Shown: piece after piece, positions 55,558-64,000 of the stretch
How the letters are laid out: each line of letters opens with the position of its first letter
Position numbering within the stretch: the stretch's first letter is position 1
DNA from: Streptococcus gallinaceus
Lineage (GTDB): Bacteria; Bacillota; Bacilli; Lactobacillales; Streptococcaceae
Direction: 5' to 3'
Length of the DNA stretch: 64,000 nt
Assembly: GCF_024170225.1 (NCBI RefSeq)
Contig: NZ_JALJXU010000003.1
Span: 62,001-126,000 of the forward strand
The notes under the pieces: generated by a model
Seen by the model: only the letters and a program-made list of their open reading frames with translations
What the model was told of the DNA's origin: nothing
The model's database searches: none
Position numbers and translations under genes: made by a program

Positions 55558-55585
55558 CTAGCAAGATGTACTTGCTAGTTTTTTT
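55558..55585 (+). terminator. Intrinsic terminator after DUF1304 gene
   Basis: CTAGCAAG-ATGTA-CTTGCTAG perfect 8-bp stem with seven T. Confidence 0.92.
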
Positions 55586-55601
55586 ATTTATATTATTTTG
55601 A

Positions 55602-56477
55602 ATTTACAATAGTACAAATGTGTTATAATAGAATTATGGCATATTCAGTAGATTTTCGTAAAAAAGTTCTCGATTATTGTGAACGAACAGGTAATATTTC
55701 AGAGGTTGCGATTGTGTTTGGTCTTTCTCGCAACACTATTTATGGATGGAAAAAGTTGCGGAAGCAAACAGGAAAACTTGAGCATCAAGTCAAGGGGACC
55801 AAGCCTCGCAAAGTTAATCGCGAGCGGTTAAAGTCCTTTATCGAAGAGCATTGAGATTGCTTTGGAATTTGATTGTCATCCGAGTGCAATTCACTATGCA
55901 CTTAAAGCCATGGGCTACACTCGAAAAAAAGAATTGTACCTACTATGAGCAGGACCCAGAAAAAGTAGCTGTTTTTCAAGCCGCTTTTGAAAAACTATGT
56001 CACTTACCCACAGTTTATATTGACGAAACAGGTTTTAATACCTACTTTTATCGAGAATATGGTCGTTCCCCTTGTGGTCGGATGATTGAGGGAAAGGTTT
56101 CAGGTAAGAAGTATCAACGTATTTCTCTGGTCGCAGGTCTAGTTGGCGATAGGATTATTGCTCCCATGACTTATGAATCCACCATGACAAGTGAGTTTTT
56201 TGAGGCCTGGTTTAAGGAGTTCTTGTTGCCTAACTTAGATAGCCCTTCTCTGATTATCATGGATAACGCAAGGTTTCATCGAATGAGGCAGCTAAGGATA
56301 TTATGTGAGGACAGAGGACATATAGTATTACCTCTTCAACCCTATTCCCCAGAGCTGAATCCCATCGAGAAAATCTGGGCTCATATTAAAAAGCATCTTA
56401 GAAAGGTATTGTCAACTTGTAATACCTTTCTAGATGCTCTTTTGTCCTATTCTTGTTTCACTTGACTATATATTAAA
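55602..56477 (+). mobile_element. Decayed IS630-family insertion sequence
   Basis: An IS630-type transposase remnant occupies most of the segment. Possible imperfect terminal repeats are AATTTACAATAGTACAAATG near 55600 and the complement of the CACTTGACTATATATTAAATT region near 56460-56477, but these matches are weak and the element borders are approximate. No flanking TA duplication could be fixed with confidence. Confidence 0.6.
55636..56465 (+). pseudogene. IS630-family transposase, frameshifted
   Basis: Reading starts at 55636 (MAYSVDFRKKVLDYCERTG), an IS630 helix-turn-helix. The first frame stops at 55852-55854 after FIEEH; the expected PDAYL-type residues are missing and the sequence resumes as EIALEFDCHPSAIHYALKAMG in another frame, indicating a deletion of ~20 bp. 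A second frame change occurs in an A7 run at 55924-55930. The DDE catalytic part follows (YIDETGFNTYF, IIMDNARFH, LQPYSPELNPIEKIWAHIKK). Two independent lesions make it inactive. Confidence 0.85.
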
Positions 56478-56538
56478 TTAAGAAAAGATAAATGTTTAAA
56501 AAACATGGTATTGTAAGGGTTTTCGAGAGCTTATTTGT

Positions 56539-56567
56539 TTGACTTTAATCTTTTTTAGTGTTAATAT
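56539..56567 (+). promoter_or_regulatory. Promoter of the pilus operon
   Basis: TTGACT (56539-56544), a 17-nt spacer and TAATAT (56562-56567). It lies just after the transposase remnant and ~35 bp before the first pilus-locus gene. Confidence 0.8.
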
Positions 56568-56600
56568 ACCCAATCAAGTATACTAATTGAAATTAGGGAA

Positions 56601-56870
56601 ATGAACACAAAAGAATTAAAATTTTTACGAAGAGCACAATTGTTAGAATTGATGCTGGAACAGCAAAATGTGATTGAAGAGCAGCAGGCTCGGATCAATG
56701 AATTAGAAAAAGAGCTCGCGAATCGTCATTTAAAAATGGAACAAGTAGGGTCCATTGCGGAGGCTTCTTTATCGCTGACAAGAATTTTTGAAGAGGCTCA
56801 AGCAGCTGCAGACTTGTATTTGGAAAATGTACGACGGATTGTTGAAGAGAAAGAAGAAAATGGAATCTGA
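56601..56870 (+). CDS. Coiled-coil protein at the head of the pilus operon
   Basis: An 89-residue protein that is almost entirely heptad-like coiled coil, rich in E, Q and L (LLELMLEQQNVIEEQQARINELEKELAN). It has no signal peptide. Its stop overlaps the signal peptidase start by 11 bp, so the two are translationally coupled. Similar small coiled-coil genes accompany pilus signal peptidase genes; the role is not known and could be to guide the peptidase or pilin precursors. Confidence 0.65.
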   Translation: MNTKELKFLRRAQLLELMLEQQNVIEEQQARINELEKELANRHLKMEQVGSIAEASLSLTRIFEEAQAAADLYLENVRRIVEEKEENGI

Positions 56871-57438
56871 AAAATTAACTTCAAGGGATGTTGCAAGAGA
56901 ATTAGAGCGAGTTCGGTATCAATCCAGCTTTTGGATGATTGTGAGAAATACGCTCTTTACACTTCTTGCAGTTGTATCACTTGCAATATTGGTGGCAGTC
57001 TTATGGCTGCCTGTTTTGCGAATTTATGGTAATTCTATGAACAAGACCTTGCAGCAAGATGATATTGTTCTGACTGTCAAGGAATCAAGTGATAAGGTTG
57101 AAACGGGTGATGTTTTGGCTTTTTATTATAACAACAAAGTGTTAGTGAAGCGAGTCATTGCCAAGTCAGGAGATTGGGTGGATATTGACTCGGAAGGGAC
57201 AGTCTATGTTAATCAGAAAGAATTGGCTGAACCTTATGTTGATAAAAAGTCTCTCGGAAATAGCAATATTACCTACCCCTATCAGGTACCGGATGATCAG
57301 ATTTTTGTATTGGGAGATAATCGTGAAGTATCGATTGACTCACGGAATACGTCTATCGGGACTGTAACAGAAGAACAAGTGGTCGGAAAAATTGTTTTTA
57401 AAGTTTGGCCGCTGAAATCATTTGGGGCTATCAAATAA
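56860..57438 (+). CDS. sipF: Pilus-associated type I signal peptidase
   Basis: A 192-residue membrane serine protease: one transmembrane helix near residues 25-47, the catalytic serine in YGNSMNKTL and the catalytic lysine in KVLVKRVIAKSGD, then FVLGDNREVSIDSRN. In S. suis the srtF pilus locus carries a dedicated SipF of this type needed for pilus assembly. The ATG at 56860 overlaps the upstream gene; the longer frame from 56788 is a shadow. Confidence 0.9.
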   Translation: MESEKLTSRDVARELERVRYQSSFWMIVRNTLFTLLAVVSLAILVAVLWLPVLRIYGNSMNKTLQQDDIVLTVKESSDKVETGDVLAFYYNNKVLVKRVIAKSGDWVDIDSEGTVYVNQKELAEPYVDKKSLGNSNITYPYQVPDDQIFVLGDNREVSIDSRNTSIGTVTEEQVVGKIVFKVWPLKSFGAIK

Positions 57439-57453
57439 ATGAAAGGATAAGTT

Positions 57454-60400
57454 TTGAAGGATATTTATAGAATTATTTATGATTCTATCCAATATGGTCG
57501 TCACAAAGGAAAATGGAAATTTTTCCTGTGGGCTACCATGTTACTCTTAACATTTACAACAACTTATTTCTTAATTCTGCCAGCCATTACCATTGAAGAG
57601 GATAAGGCTGAGGAGATTGCTCTAGTCGTTGAGTCATCTTCAACGACTGGAAGTGAGGAAACATCTTCATCAAGTGTTGAACAAAGTTCAAAGACAGAAA
57701 CGAGTTCTAGTTCGGTAGAAACAGAGCAAGTGACTGTAACTACTGGTGGAGAATACTTGGAAGATACCCTCTATGATAAAACAGAAGCTTATACCGTTTC
57801 TGTTCGTGTTACGAAAGATGCAAGGATTCCTAAAAGTGCGACCTTAAAAGTAGAAGAGTTAAAAGAAGAAGCTCAAGACTTTAATGATTACAAGGGTCAA
57901 GTTGAGAATCAGATTGATACAAAAATTAAGAGTTTGAAGCTATACGATATTACCATTATAGTAGATGGACAGGAAGTCGAACCTGCATCTGCTGTGCAGG
58001 TGGAAATATCTTATAGCCAGCCGATAGAATCAAGGGACGAAGAGGTCAAAATTGTCCATTTCAAAGATGATGGACAAATTGAAGTTCTGAGATCAAAAGA
58101 TACAGAAGAAACGAAAAATGCAAGGAGTGATATTGCCTTTAAAACAGACTCGTTCTCTATCTATGCGATTGTACAAGGTGATGTGACAGTTCCGCGTGCT
58201 ACTTACCATTTTGAAAATGCAGATGGCACAGATTATACGTTTTTAACGTCATCTGGTAAGGCGGTGCATGAGCAGGTGCTGAAGAATGGTGAAAGTTTGA
58301 AAGGTGTCGGTATTCCGATTGTCAGTAGTAACCAGCACTTTAATGGCTGGTATCTCTATGATAAAACGACAGGTCGATTCGGTGATAGGATTGAATTTGA
58401 TGTGCCGATACCTGTGACAGAGACAAAAGATATTTATGTTCGTCCTAGCTACGGTAAGATTGCTTATGTGACCTTATATGATAGTCCAGATGGTGGAGCC
58501 ATTTTAGATCGCCATGAGTTTGTCTTGAATAGTAATGGTGATGGCCAGATAGATTTGACAACGCATGACGTGGAGGCTCCGACCTCAGATTTGAGTTTTG
58601 CGGGTTGGTCATTAACACCGCACGGAGCCATTATTGATGCCGAGCTTGCTAAAAATTATCCGATTACAGGCAATATCTCCCTTTATCCCGTCTTTAAACA
58701 GGCTAAAAAGATTGAATTTTTTACGGGAGATCTGGCTTCTGGTGCGACTTATATAGCACCGAGACGAGTCTTTGAGGGAGAAACAGCAGCAAGGGTAGAG
58801 CCTAAAGAAGAGCCGACGCGTCCAGGGTATACATTTGTAGGGTGGTATACTTCTGAAACAGGAGGCTATCTTTATAACTTTGATGAAGTTGTGACAAGTG
58901 ATATCAAATTGTATGCTAGCTGGATTCCAGCCCAGACAAGCTATACTGTGGTTTATTGGCAACAATCCGCAAATGACTCCCAAAATGCCCCAGACAGTCA
59001 AAAGACATATGACTATTTGGGGCAGGAGACACGAGCAGGGACGACGGGTAGTTTAGTCTATACTACCGCCTACGATCGTGTGACCAAGGTTCCTAATGGT
59101 TTCCAATTGAATAACAGAAGAACAGAATATTCCAAGGTTGTTCAACCAGATGGCTCAACAGTATTGAATGTCTACTATGACCGAAAACTGATTACAATGA
59201 GGTTTACATTCCGAGATGGTACAAGAAAAATATTTACAGGTTTGTATGGAACTAGTTTAGCAGCAAATGGATATACTTGGCCTAGAACAAATTACGCTTG
59301 GAGCTATTATTCAGACAATGGTATAGGTGGTATGAGTTACTTAGGCGACTTTATTCTTCCTGATACAGTTGCGGAGCGAACTGGTACTGTTATTGAACTT
59401 TTTCCAGGTGGTGGAAAAACGCAAGAATATCGTTTCTTTAAACAGAACATTGATGGCAGCTATTCAAATGATCCAAATGATATTGGTGCAGGAAGCAATG
59501 CACAGCGATTTACTTTCTCTGAAAAATATACAGGTTTCAAAGTAGCATATGCTCAGAGATACTATAATAGTGGTAGTGTATATGATTTATCTGCGAAGAG
59601 TGTCGCTTCTGGACAATGGGTATCATTGCTGGATTCGTATTATGGTAATTATCTAAATCTAGCCATTTGGTACGAACGCAAGTCCTTCAAGATTCATTAT
59701 TTAGATCCTTTTACCAATCAGGAATTAAGTAATTTCCCAGAAAAATCAGCCTTGTATGAAGAGAATTTATCGAAATACGAGCCTGATACAACTACCACTA
59801 AGCCTGTTCCGAGCCTGCCTGGTTATGAATGGGATGGAAAGTGGTACAAAGACCAGGCTCGTACTACAGAGTTTGATTTTAATACAAAAATGCCTGACCA
59901 TGATGTGAAAGTATATGCTGGTTGGCGCAATATAAAATATAAAGTCACTATCGAGCCAGATGGAGGAGCCTTATCAGCAGGTGAATCCACCTACTTCAAT
60001 GTGAATTACGGTGAGAAAATTAGTGAATACTATGACATTAGCCGTGATTATGTTGAAGATTCAGATGGTGCTTACTATTATCGCTATGATACGCGGGCTA
60101 ATGCAACTGCGGTAATAGAAACGCAACGTTATGCCCGTTATACGACAGACCCAACAGAGCCAAATGTAGATACAAGTAAGAAGTATCGCTTTGAGAAAGA
60201 TGCATACAAATTAGTAGGATGGTATTATGTCAATAAAGACGGAACGGTTAGACCATATGACTTTTCGGGTTCGGTAACAACCGACATCACCCTTCGTGCA
60301 ATTTGGCGGCGTGTCGGTGAGTACCATATCAAGTATTCAGACGATGCAGTTGGTTTGGATGGCAAGCCGGTCCTGAAAGACGGCGCACAAGTCAAAACGT

Positions 60401-61692
60401 CAGAATCACCGGTTGACACCAATAGTTATGATGACCAGTCTCACTCGGCTTTACTGAGTCGCCCGCAGATTCCAGAGGGCTATCGATTCCGAGGATGGTG
60501 GTATAACGGTAAGTTATACAATCCCTACGACTACATACCGGTATTAAGTAAACTAGCCAATACTAATAAGGATATTATGATTTATCCAGCACTGATTCCT
60601 ATTGAAGCTATTACCTTAGAAGATACTTTTATTAAATTTAACGGTAATGGTGGTAAGCGAATTGGGGAGAGTGGTGTAGAAGTAGAAGAGACACAGCTCA
60701 GTCACTTAGAATTAAATACTAAGATGAATGTACCTGATACGACTTACTTTGTTCGTGAAGGTTATGACTTGGTGGGATGGAATACAGACAAGATTCAAGC
60801 TAACTTGAGAGTTGTGCAGTTCCAACCAAATGAAGAAATTGGGGTTGATAATCAAGCCAATGTCTCCAATACTCTGTATGCGGTATGGAAGCCGAAAAAA
60901 TACACAGTGACCATTTCCAAGAAAGTAATTGGAGTGGAAAGTGATAAAAATAAAGACTTCACATTTGACCCTAGTGACAGTCTGCAAGCGGAAAATTTCT
61001 TCTTACAAGATGGACAGTCAAAAGCATTTACGGTTGAATATGGAACGACGATTAGTATTGATGAACAGGTTTATGCAGATTTTAATGTCGCTGAAACTAT
61101 TACAGAGAAAAATCTAGCAGATCATTCAGCAGATAAGACCTATCCTGCTAATAATACACCATCACTTGTTGTTAAAGGTGATGTGGATATTGTCTTTACA
61201 AACACACGGAACAAACAAAAATTGCGCGTTCAAAAAGTGGATATTGAAAACTTTAACAATACACTTTCAGGGGCAATATTTGATGTGTATACCATTGATG
61301 AAAATGGAAATCGTTCTGCTACACCGTCCTATGAAAATATTACGTCTGATGGCAATGGTTACCTAGTTGGTAAGAGTACAAATTATTTGTCTATTCCAGT
61401 CGGTAAGTACGCGATTGTTGAAAAGAAAGCTCCAGATGGTTACTTACTTCCGCAAGAAGCAATGACTCTTCAAGTCACAAGTACAAGTGTCAGCTTCCTG
61501 CAAAATGGAAATGCTGCCGCGGTTACAACTGCGACATTAGAAGATGGAGAAATTTTCTTCCAATACAAGATTACCAACTCCAAAGGTACAGAATTGCCAA
61601 GCACTGGGGGAATGGGTGAACACATCTATCTTATTTTAGGCTTACTCCTAGTCTTACCAGCTAGCTATATTTTATACAAAAGAAAAACATAG
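57454..61692 (+). CDS. sfp2: Large LPXTG ancillary/tip pilus adhesin
   Basis: A 1412-residue surface protein beginning at a TTG with GAAAGGA six bases upstream. Residues 1-45 are a signal/anchor region (KFFLWATMLLLTFTTTYFLILPA) that ends in a serine-rich stretch (residues ~60-100). About seven InlB B-repeat (Flg_new) modules follow, with cores such as GYTFVGWY, GYEWDGKWY, AYKLVGWYY, GYRFRGWWY and GYDLVGW. A CnaB domain (LRVQKVDIENFNNTLSGA) with the E-box GKYAIVEKKAPDGY lies near residues 1250-1370, then LPSTGG, a membrane helix and YKRKT. It corresponds to Sfp2. The frame is uninterrupted, giving a full-length protein. Confidence 0.88.
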   Translation: MKDIYRIIYDSIQYGRHKGKWKFFLWATMLLLTFTTTYFLILPAITIEEDKAEEIALVVESSSTTGSEETSSSSVEQSSKTETSSSSVETEQVTVTTGGEYLEDTLYDKTEAYTVSVRVTKDARIPKSATLKVEELKEEAQDFNDYKGQVENQIDTKIKSLKLYDITIIVDGQEVEPASAVQVEISYSQPIESRDEEVKIVHFKDDGQIEVLRSKDTEETKNARSDIAFKTDSFSIYAIVQGDVTVPRATYHFENADGTDYTFLTSSGKAVHEQVLKNGESLKGVGIPIVSSNQHFNGWYLYDKTTGRFGDRIEFDVPIPVTETKDIYVRPSYGKIAYVTLYDSPDGGAILDRHEFVLNSNGDGQIDLTTHDVEAPTSDLSFAGWSLTPHGAIIDAELAKNYPITGNISLYPVFKQAKKIEFFTGDLASGATYIAPRRVFEGETAARVEPKEEPTRPGYTFVGWYTSETGGYLYNFDEVVTSDIKLYASWIPAQTSYTVVYWQQSANDSQNAPDSQKTYDYLGQETRAGTTGSLVYTTAYDRVTKVPNGFQLNNRRTEYSKVVQPDGSTVLNVYYDRKLITMRFTFRDGTRKIFTGLYGTSLAANGYTWPRTNYAWSYYSDNGIGGMSYLGDFILPDTVAERTGTVIELFPGGGKTQEYRFFKQNIDGSYSNDPNDIGAGSNAQRFTFSEKYTGFKVAYAQRYYNSGSVYDLSAKSVASGQWVSLLDSYYGNYLNLAIWYERKSFKIHYLDPFTNQELSNFPEKSALYEENLSKYEPDTTTTKPVPSLPGYEWDGKWYKDQARTTEFDFNTKMPDHDVKVYAGWRNIKYKVTIEPDGGALSAGESTYFNVNYGEKISEYYDISRDYVEDSDGAYYYRYDTRANATAVIETQRYARYTTDPTEPNVDTSKKYRFEKDAYKLVGWYYVNKDGTVRPYDFSGSVTTDITLRAIWRRVGEYHIKYSDDAVGLDGKPVLKDGAQVKTSESPVDTNSYDDQSHSALLSRPQIPEGYRFRGWWYNGKLYNPYDYIPVLSKLANTNKDIMIYPALIPIEAITLEDTFIKFNGNGGKRIGESGVEVEETQLSHLELNTKMNVPDTTYFVREGYDLVGWNTDKIQANLRVVQFQPNEEIGVDNQANVSNTLYAVWKPKKYTVTISKKVIGVESDKNKDFTFDPSDSLQAENFFLQDGQSKAFTVEYGTTISIDEQVYADFNVAETITEKNLADHSADKTYPANNTPSLVVKGDVDIVFTNTRNKQKLRVQKVDIENFNNTLSGAIFDVYTIDENGNRSATPSYENITSDGNGYLVGKSTNYLSIPVGKYAIVEKKAPDGYLLPQEAMTLQVTSTSVSFLQNGNAAAVTTATLEDGEIFFQYKITNSKGTELPSTGGMGEHIYLILGLLLVLPASYILYKRKT

Positions 61693-61723
61693 TATTGATA
61701 CACAATACTAGAAGAAGGAAACT

Positions 61724-63241
61724 ATGAAAAAACAAATCTTAACCACTATGCTGTTGTCAACAATCGCACTCGGCAGCCTAGCACCAGCTGCAACTAGCAC
61801 CGTACTTGCGGCGGATAATGGAACGATAACTATCGAAAGTACGCAAAAAGGAGCAGTATATTCTGCATACAAAATTTTTGATGCAACTGTGGCTGATCCA
61901 GCTATCAATAATGGTGCTGTATCTTATACTGTTCCAGCAGATCGTGTAGATACGTATAAAGCAAGTGCCAATTTTGATACATTGTTTACCCTTACTACCA
62001 ATGGTGGTGTAACTTATGTAACGAAAAAAGATAGTGCAACGGATTCACAAATCGCCGAGTGGGCTAAAAGTGTATCTGCGGGTCAAACACCAGCTAATAC
62101 TGTTACAGAAGATGCAGCAGGTACGGCAGAGTTGTCAGTACCATACGGTTACTACTATGTCGGTACGACTGCAAACAATGGTGCAACTATTATGGTGACA
62201 TCGGCTTCACCAAATGCAACTATTCGCGAAAAAAATAATGAACCTACATGGGGTGATGCGGATAACCAAGGTAAATCAGGTAAATCTGTAGACGATAAAG
62301 TAAAAGCGGTTGGAGAAACCGTTACCTATACGCTAAACTATACAAACGCAACATATTATACTAAAGGTAACAAGGTATACCAATATGTTGTCAAGGATGC
62401 CCTTCCAACAGGTGTTGATTTCAATGAAGGCTCTGTAAAAGTCGAAGTCAATGGACAGGTTCTTACAGAAGGAACAGGAAAAACAACTTATATCTTAAAC
62501 CAATCCGATAATGGTTTTTCAGTGACAATTCCATGGGCAGCAACTCAAACTGCTACAACAGCTACAGGAGATGTAGTAGGAAATCAAACAACAGCTGCTA
62601 CACTTGGGGATAAAGATGATTTTTACTATAATCCAATCTCAACTATCAAAGTAACTTATACAGCAACAATGTTGAAAGCTGCTTCAGAAGGCTCAACAGA
62701 AACAGATACCAATAAAAATACTGCTTATATCAATCCTAATGAATTGACAACTGATAAAGGTTCGTCAGCGACGGTTTATGATGGACAAATTACGATTGAC
62801 AAAGTAGCAGCTGGTACAGATAAAAAACTGAAAGCTGCAAAATTTGTTTTGCGTAAAAAAGGTACAGAAGAGTATTTGAAGTTAGCAGATACTACTGAAA
62901 ATGTGACTTGGGTAGGTCGTGATACAGCTCAAGTATTTACAACAGATACTCAAGGAGCAATCACTATTTCTGGTTTGGATGAGGGTGAGTATGAATTGCT
63001 TGAAACTGAAGCACCAGCTGGTTACAATCTTTTGAAAGAACCAGTTGCAGTCAAATTGGCATTTGATGAAAATATAGCAGATGGAGATACGCTTCTTGTC
63101 ACTTCTAAAGTAGCCAACAAACAAGGTGCTGAGCTTCCATCAACTGGTGGTATGGGAACGAAGATTTTCTACATACTTGGTACCGTTCTTGTTATCGGTG
63201 GTAGTGTTGTCCTAATCGCGCGTCGTCGTGCAAGAAACTAA
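61724..63241 (+). CDS. sfp1: Major pilin (backbone subunit)
   Basis: A 505-residue LPXTG pilin with signal peptide (residues 1-30, ending ATSTVLAA), a D2-type isopeptide domain containing AVGETVTYTLNYTN, and a CnaB domain with the E-box EGEYELLETEAPAGY. It ends with ELPSTGGMG, a hydrophobic helix and RRRARN for wall sorting. The pilin lysine is probably within GKSGKSVDDKVK. The subunits would be linked head to tail by the class C sortase encoded next. It corresponds to Sfp1 of the S. suis srtF locus. Confidence 0.9.
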   Translation: MKKQILTTMLLSTIALGSLAPAATSTVLAADNGTITIESTQKGAVYSAYKIFDATVADPAINNGAVSYTVPADRVDTYKASANFDTLFTLTTNGGVTYVTKKDSATDSQIAEWAKSVSAGQTPANTVTEDAAGTAELSVPYGYYYVGTTANNGATIMVTSASPNATIREKNNEPTWGDADNQGKSGKSVDDKVKAVGETVTYTLNYTNATYYTKGNKVYQYVVKDALPTGVDFNEGSVKVEVNGQVLTEGTGKTTYILNQSDNGFSVTIPWAATQTATTATGDVVGNQTTAATLGDKDDFYYNPISTIKVTYTATMLKAASEGSTETDTNKNTAYINPNELTTDKGSSATVYDGQITIDKVAAGTDKKLKAAKFVLRKKGTEEYLKLADTTENVTWVGRDTAQVFTTDTQGAITISGLDEGEYELLETEAPAGYNLLKEPVAVKLAFDENIADGDTLLVTSKVANKQGAELPSTGGMGTKIFYILGTVLVIGGSVVLIARRRARN

Positions 63242-63255
63242 TTAAATGATAGAAG

Positions 63256-63293
63256 AGGAGGGAATTGTGACAGAGAAAAAACAAAGCGTTTGA
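63256..63293 (+). promoter_or_regulatory. srtF start region: A6 run and 8-codon leader frame
   Basis: AGGAGGG is followed at normal distance by GTG (63267), giving an 8-codon frame that stops at 63291-63293. A run of six A at 63276-63281 separates this frame from the sortase frame. One added A would fuse them. A TTG at 63290 in the sortase frame overlaps the stop as TTGA and could allow re-initiation. Confidence 0.7.
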
Positions 63294-64000
63294 CGGATAA
63301 AGCAATTTCCTTCTTTTTGGTTGCCATTATCGTGGCAGGTGTGGTGTTGCTGAGCTATCCGTCTGTGGCAGATTATTGGAATTCTTTCCACCAGTCGCAG
63401 GCTATCATGGATTATCAGGAGAAGGTGACAACTTTAGATACTAGCCAGTACCAAAAGATGATAGCAGATGCTGAAGTTTATAATGCAGAAATGGCAAAAA
63501 CTGGCATCAATTGGCACATGAACAAGGAGGAGCGGAGCCGGTACAATTCGCTTCTGTCCATTGATAATACGGGTAATATGGGCTATGTTTCTATTCCAAA
63601 AATCAAGGTCACACTGCCTATCTATCATGGAACGACCGAAGAGGTATTGCAAACGTCTATTGGGCATTTGGAGGGAACTAGTCTACCAATTGGTGGGAGT
63701 GGTACCCATTCCGTTTTGTCGGGTCATCGTGGCTTGCCGTCAGCGCGACTGTTTTCGGATTTGGATAAATTGCGAGTTGGAGATCGTTGGACCGTCCACA
63801 TTCTCAATGAAACCTACACTTATGAAGTTGACCAGATTCGTGTGGTCTTGCCACAAGATTTGAGCAATATTCAGATTGAAGCTGGAAAAGATTACCAGAC
63901 TCTATTGACCTGTACGCCTTACGGGGTCAATACGCATCGCTTGTTGGTGCGAGGGCACCGAGTGGCGAATGAAGATGGAGATGCCTTGGTTTTGGCTGAT
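63267..64000 (+). CDS. srtF: Class C sortase, 5' frame-disrupted, 3' end beyond the window
   Basis: The sortase frame is open from just after the pilin stop to the window end. It carries a membrane helix (AISFFLVAIIVAGVVLLSY), the class C lid region, MGYVSIPKIKVTLPIYHGT, the catalytic histidine in LSGHRGLPSARLF, the catalytic cysteine in LLTCTPYG and the arginine in HRLLVRGHR. This is the pilus-polymerising enzyme. The ribosome-binding site leads into another frame because of a missing A in a homopolymer at codons 4-5; start at TTG 63290 is an alternative. The last residues lie outside the window. Confidence 0.85.

Noticed and set aside
56401-56430. 10-bp inverted repeat inside the transposase 3' end (GAAAGGTATT...AATACCTTTC)
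   Set aside because: It lies within normal IS630 coding sequence and has no T run; probably chance or a coding constraint.

Overview
The window reads as chromosome of a low-GC Gram-positive coccus, most likely Streptococcus suis or a close relative. Three things point there: a sialic-acid capsule locus ending in neuB-neuC-neuD-neuA, a sipF-sfp2-sfp1-srtF type pilus locus, and streptococcal versions of the housekeeping genes with extended -10 promoters and PyrR, CodY and L21 leader elements. No sequence search was run, so species and serotype are inferences.

Layout. 1-8709 is the AT-rich 3' end of a capsule locus: the tail of a DUF6625 protein, two GT2 glycosyltransferases, a GT52 sialyltransferase, a Wzx flippase and the four neu genes that make and activate sialic acid. 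8877-9122 is a lone holin-like protein. 9160-13147 holds pyrK-pyrD-prdX and pyrF-pyrE, each behind its own PyrR attenuator. 13220-18135 is a tightly packed run of a GT2 transferase, ung, mutX, DUF1398, a 2H phosphoesterase, pyrC and a glucosaminidase. Then come kup, plsY (the only minus-strand gene called), parE-GNAT-parC, mmuP-mmuM, ilvE, DUF2969, tRNA-Tyr, tRNA-Gln, rpsA, tRNA-Arg, ltaE, a cysteine desulfurase with thiI, small unknown genes, HIRAN, rplU-rpmA, and an Rrf2-type regulator with a flavin disulfide reductase. 39224-40902 contains a candidate structured RNA of about 360 nt and a wrecked speA fused to the tail of an acetyltransferase. 40928-46283 holds DUF1905, a formate/nitrite channel, a LysR regulator, lspA-rluD and small membrane or zinc-ribbon genes. 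46292-52456 is the PyrR-controlled pyrR-pyrB-carA-carB operon. pepN and a DUF1304 gene follow, then a decayed IS630-type transposase, then the pilus locus, which runs off the window end inside the sortase gene.

How the genes work together. All the UMP-synthesis genes visible here (carAB, pyrB, pyrC, pyrK/pyrD, pyrE, pyrF) are spread over at least four sites. Three units have a PyrR hairpin plus terminator, and a fourth PyrR-type hairpin sits directly before carA without a terminator. The neu genes supply CMP-sialic acid for the transferase and flippase just upstream. The pilus genes encode a dedicated signal peptidase, a large tip or ancillary adhesin, a major pilin and a class C sortase. CodY-like boxes precede ilvE and ltaE.

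The most unusual signal is a foldable element in front of both parC and carB. In each case a closing stem ends in CCC exactly 14 nt before the ATG, the spacer is nearly identical, and no normal Shine-Dalgarno sequence is next to the start. In carB the element lies between a good Shine-Dalgarno sequence and the start codon. Other points worth a look are a possibly leaderless plsY, a one-base homopolymer frame break at the start of srtF, the speA-acetyltransferase chimera, and an rplU-rpmA pair lacking the prp gene usually found between them.
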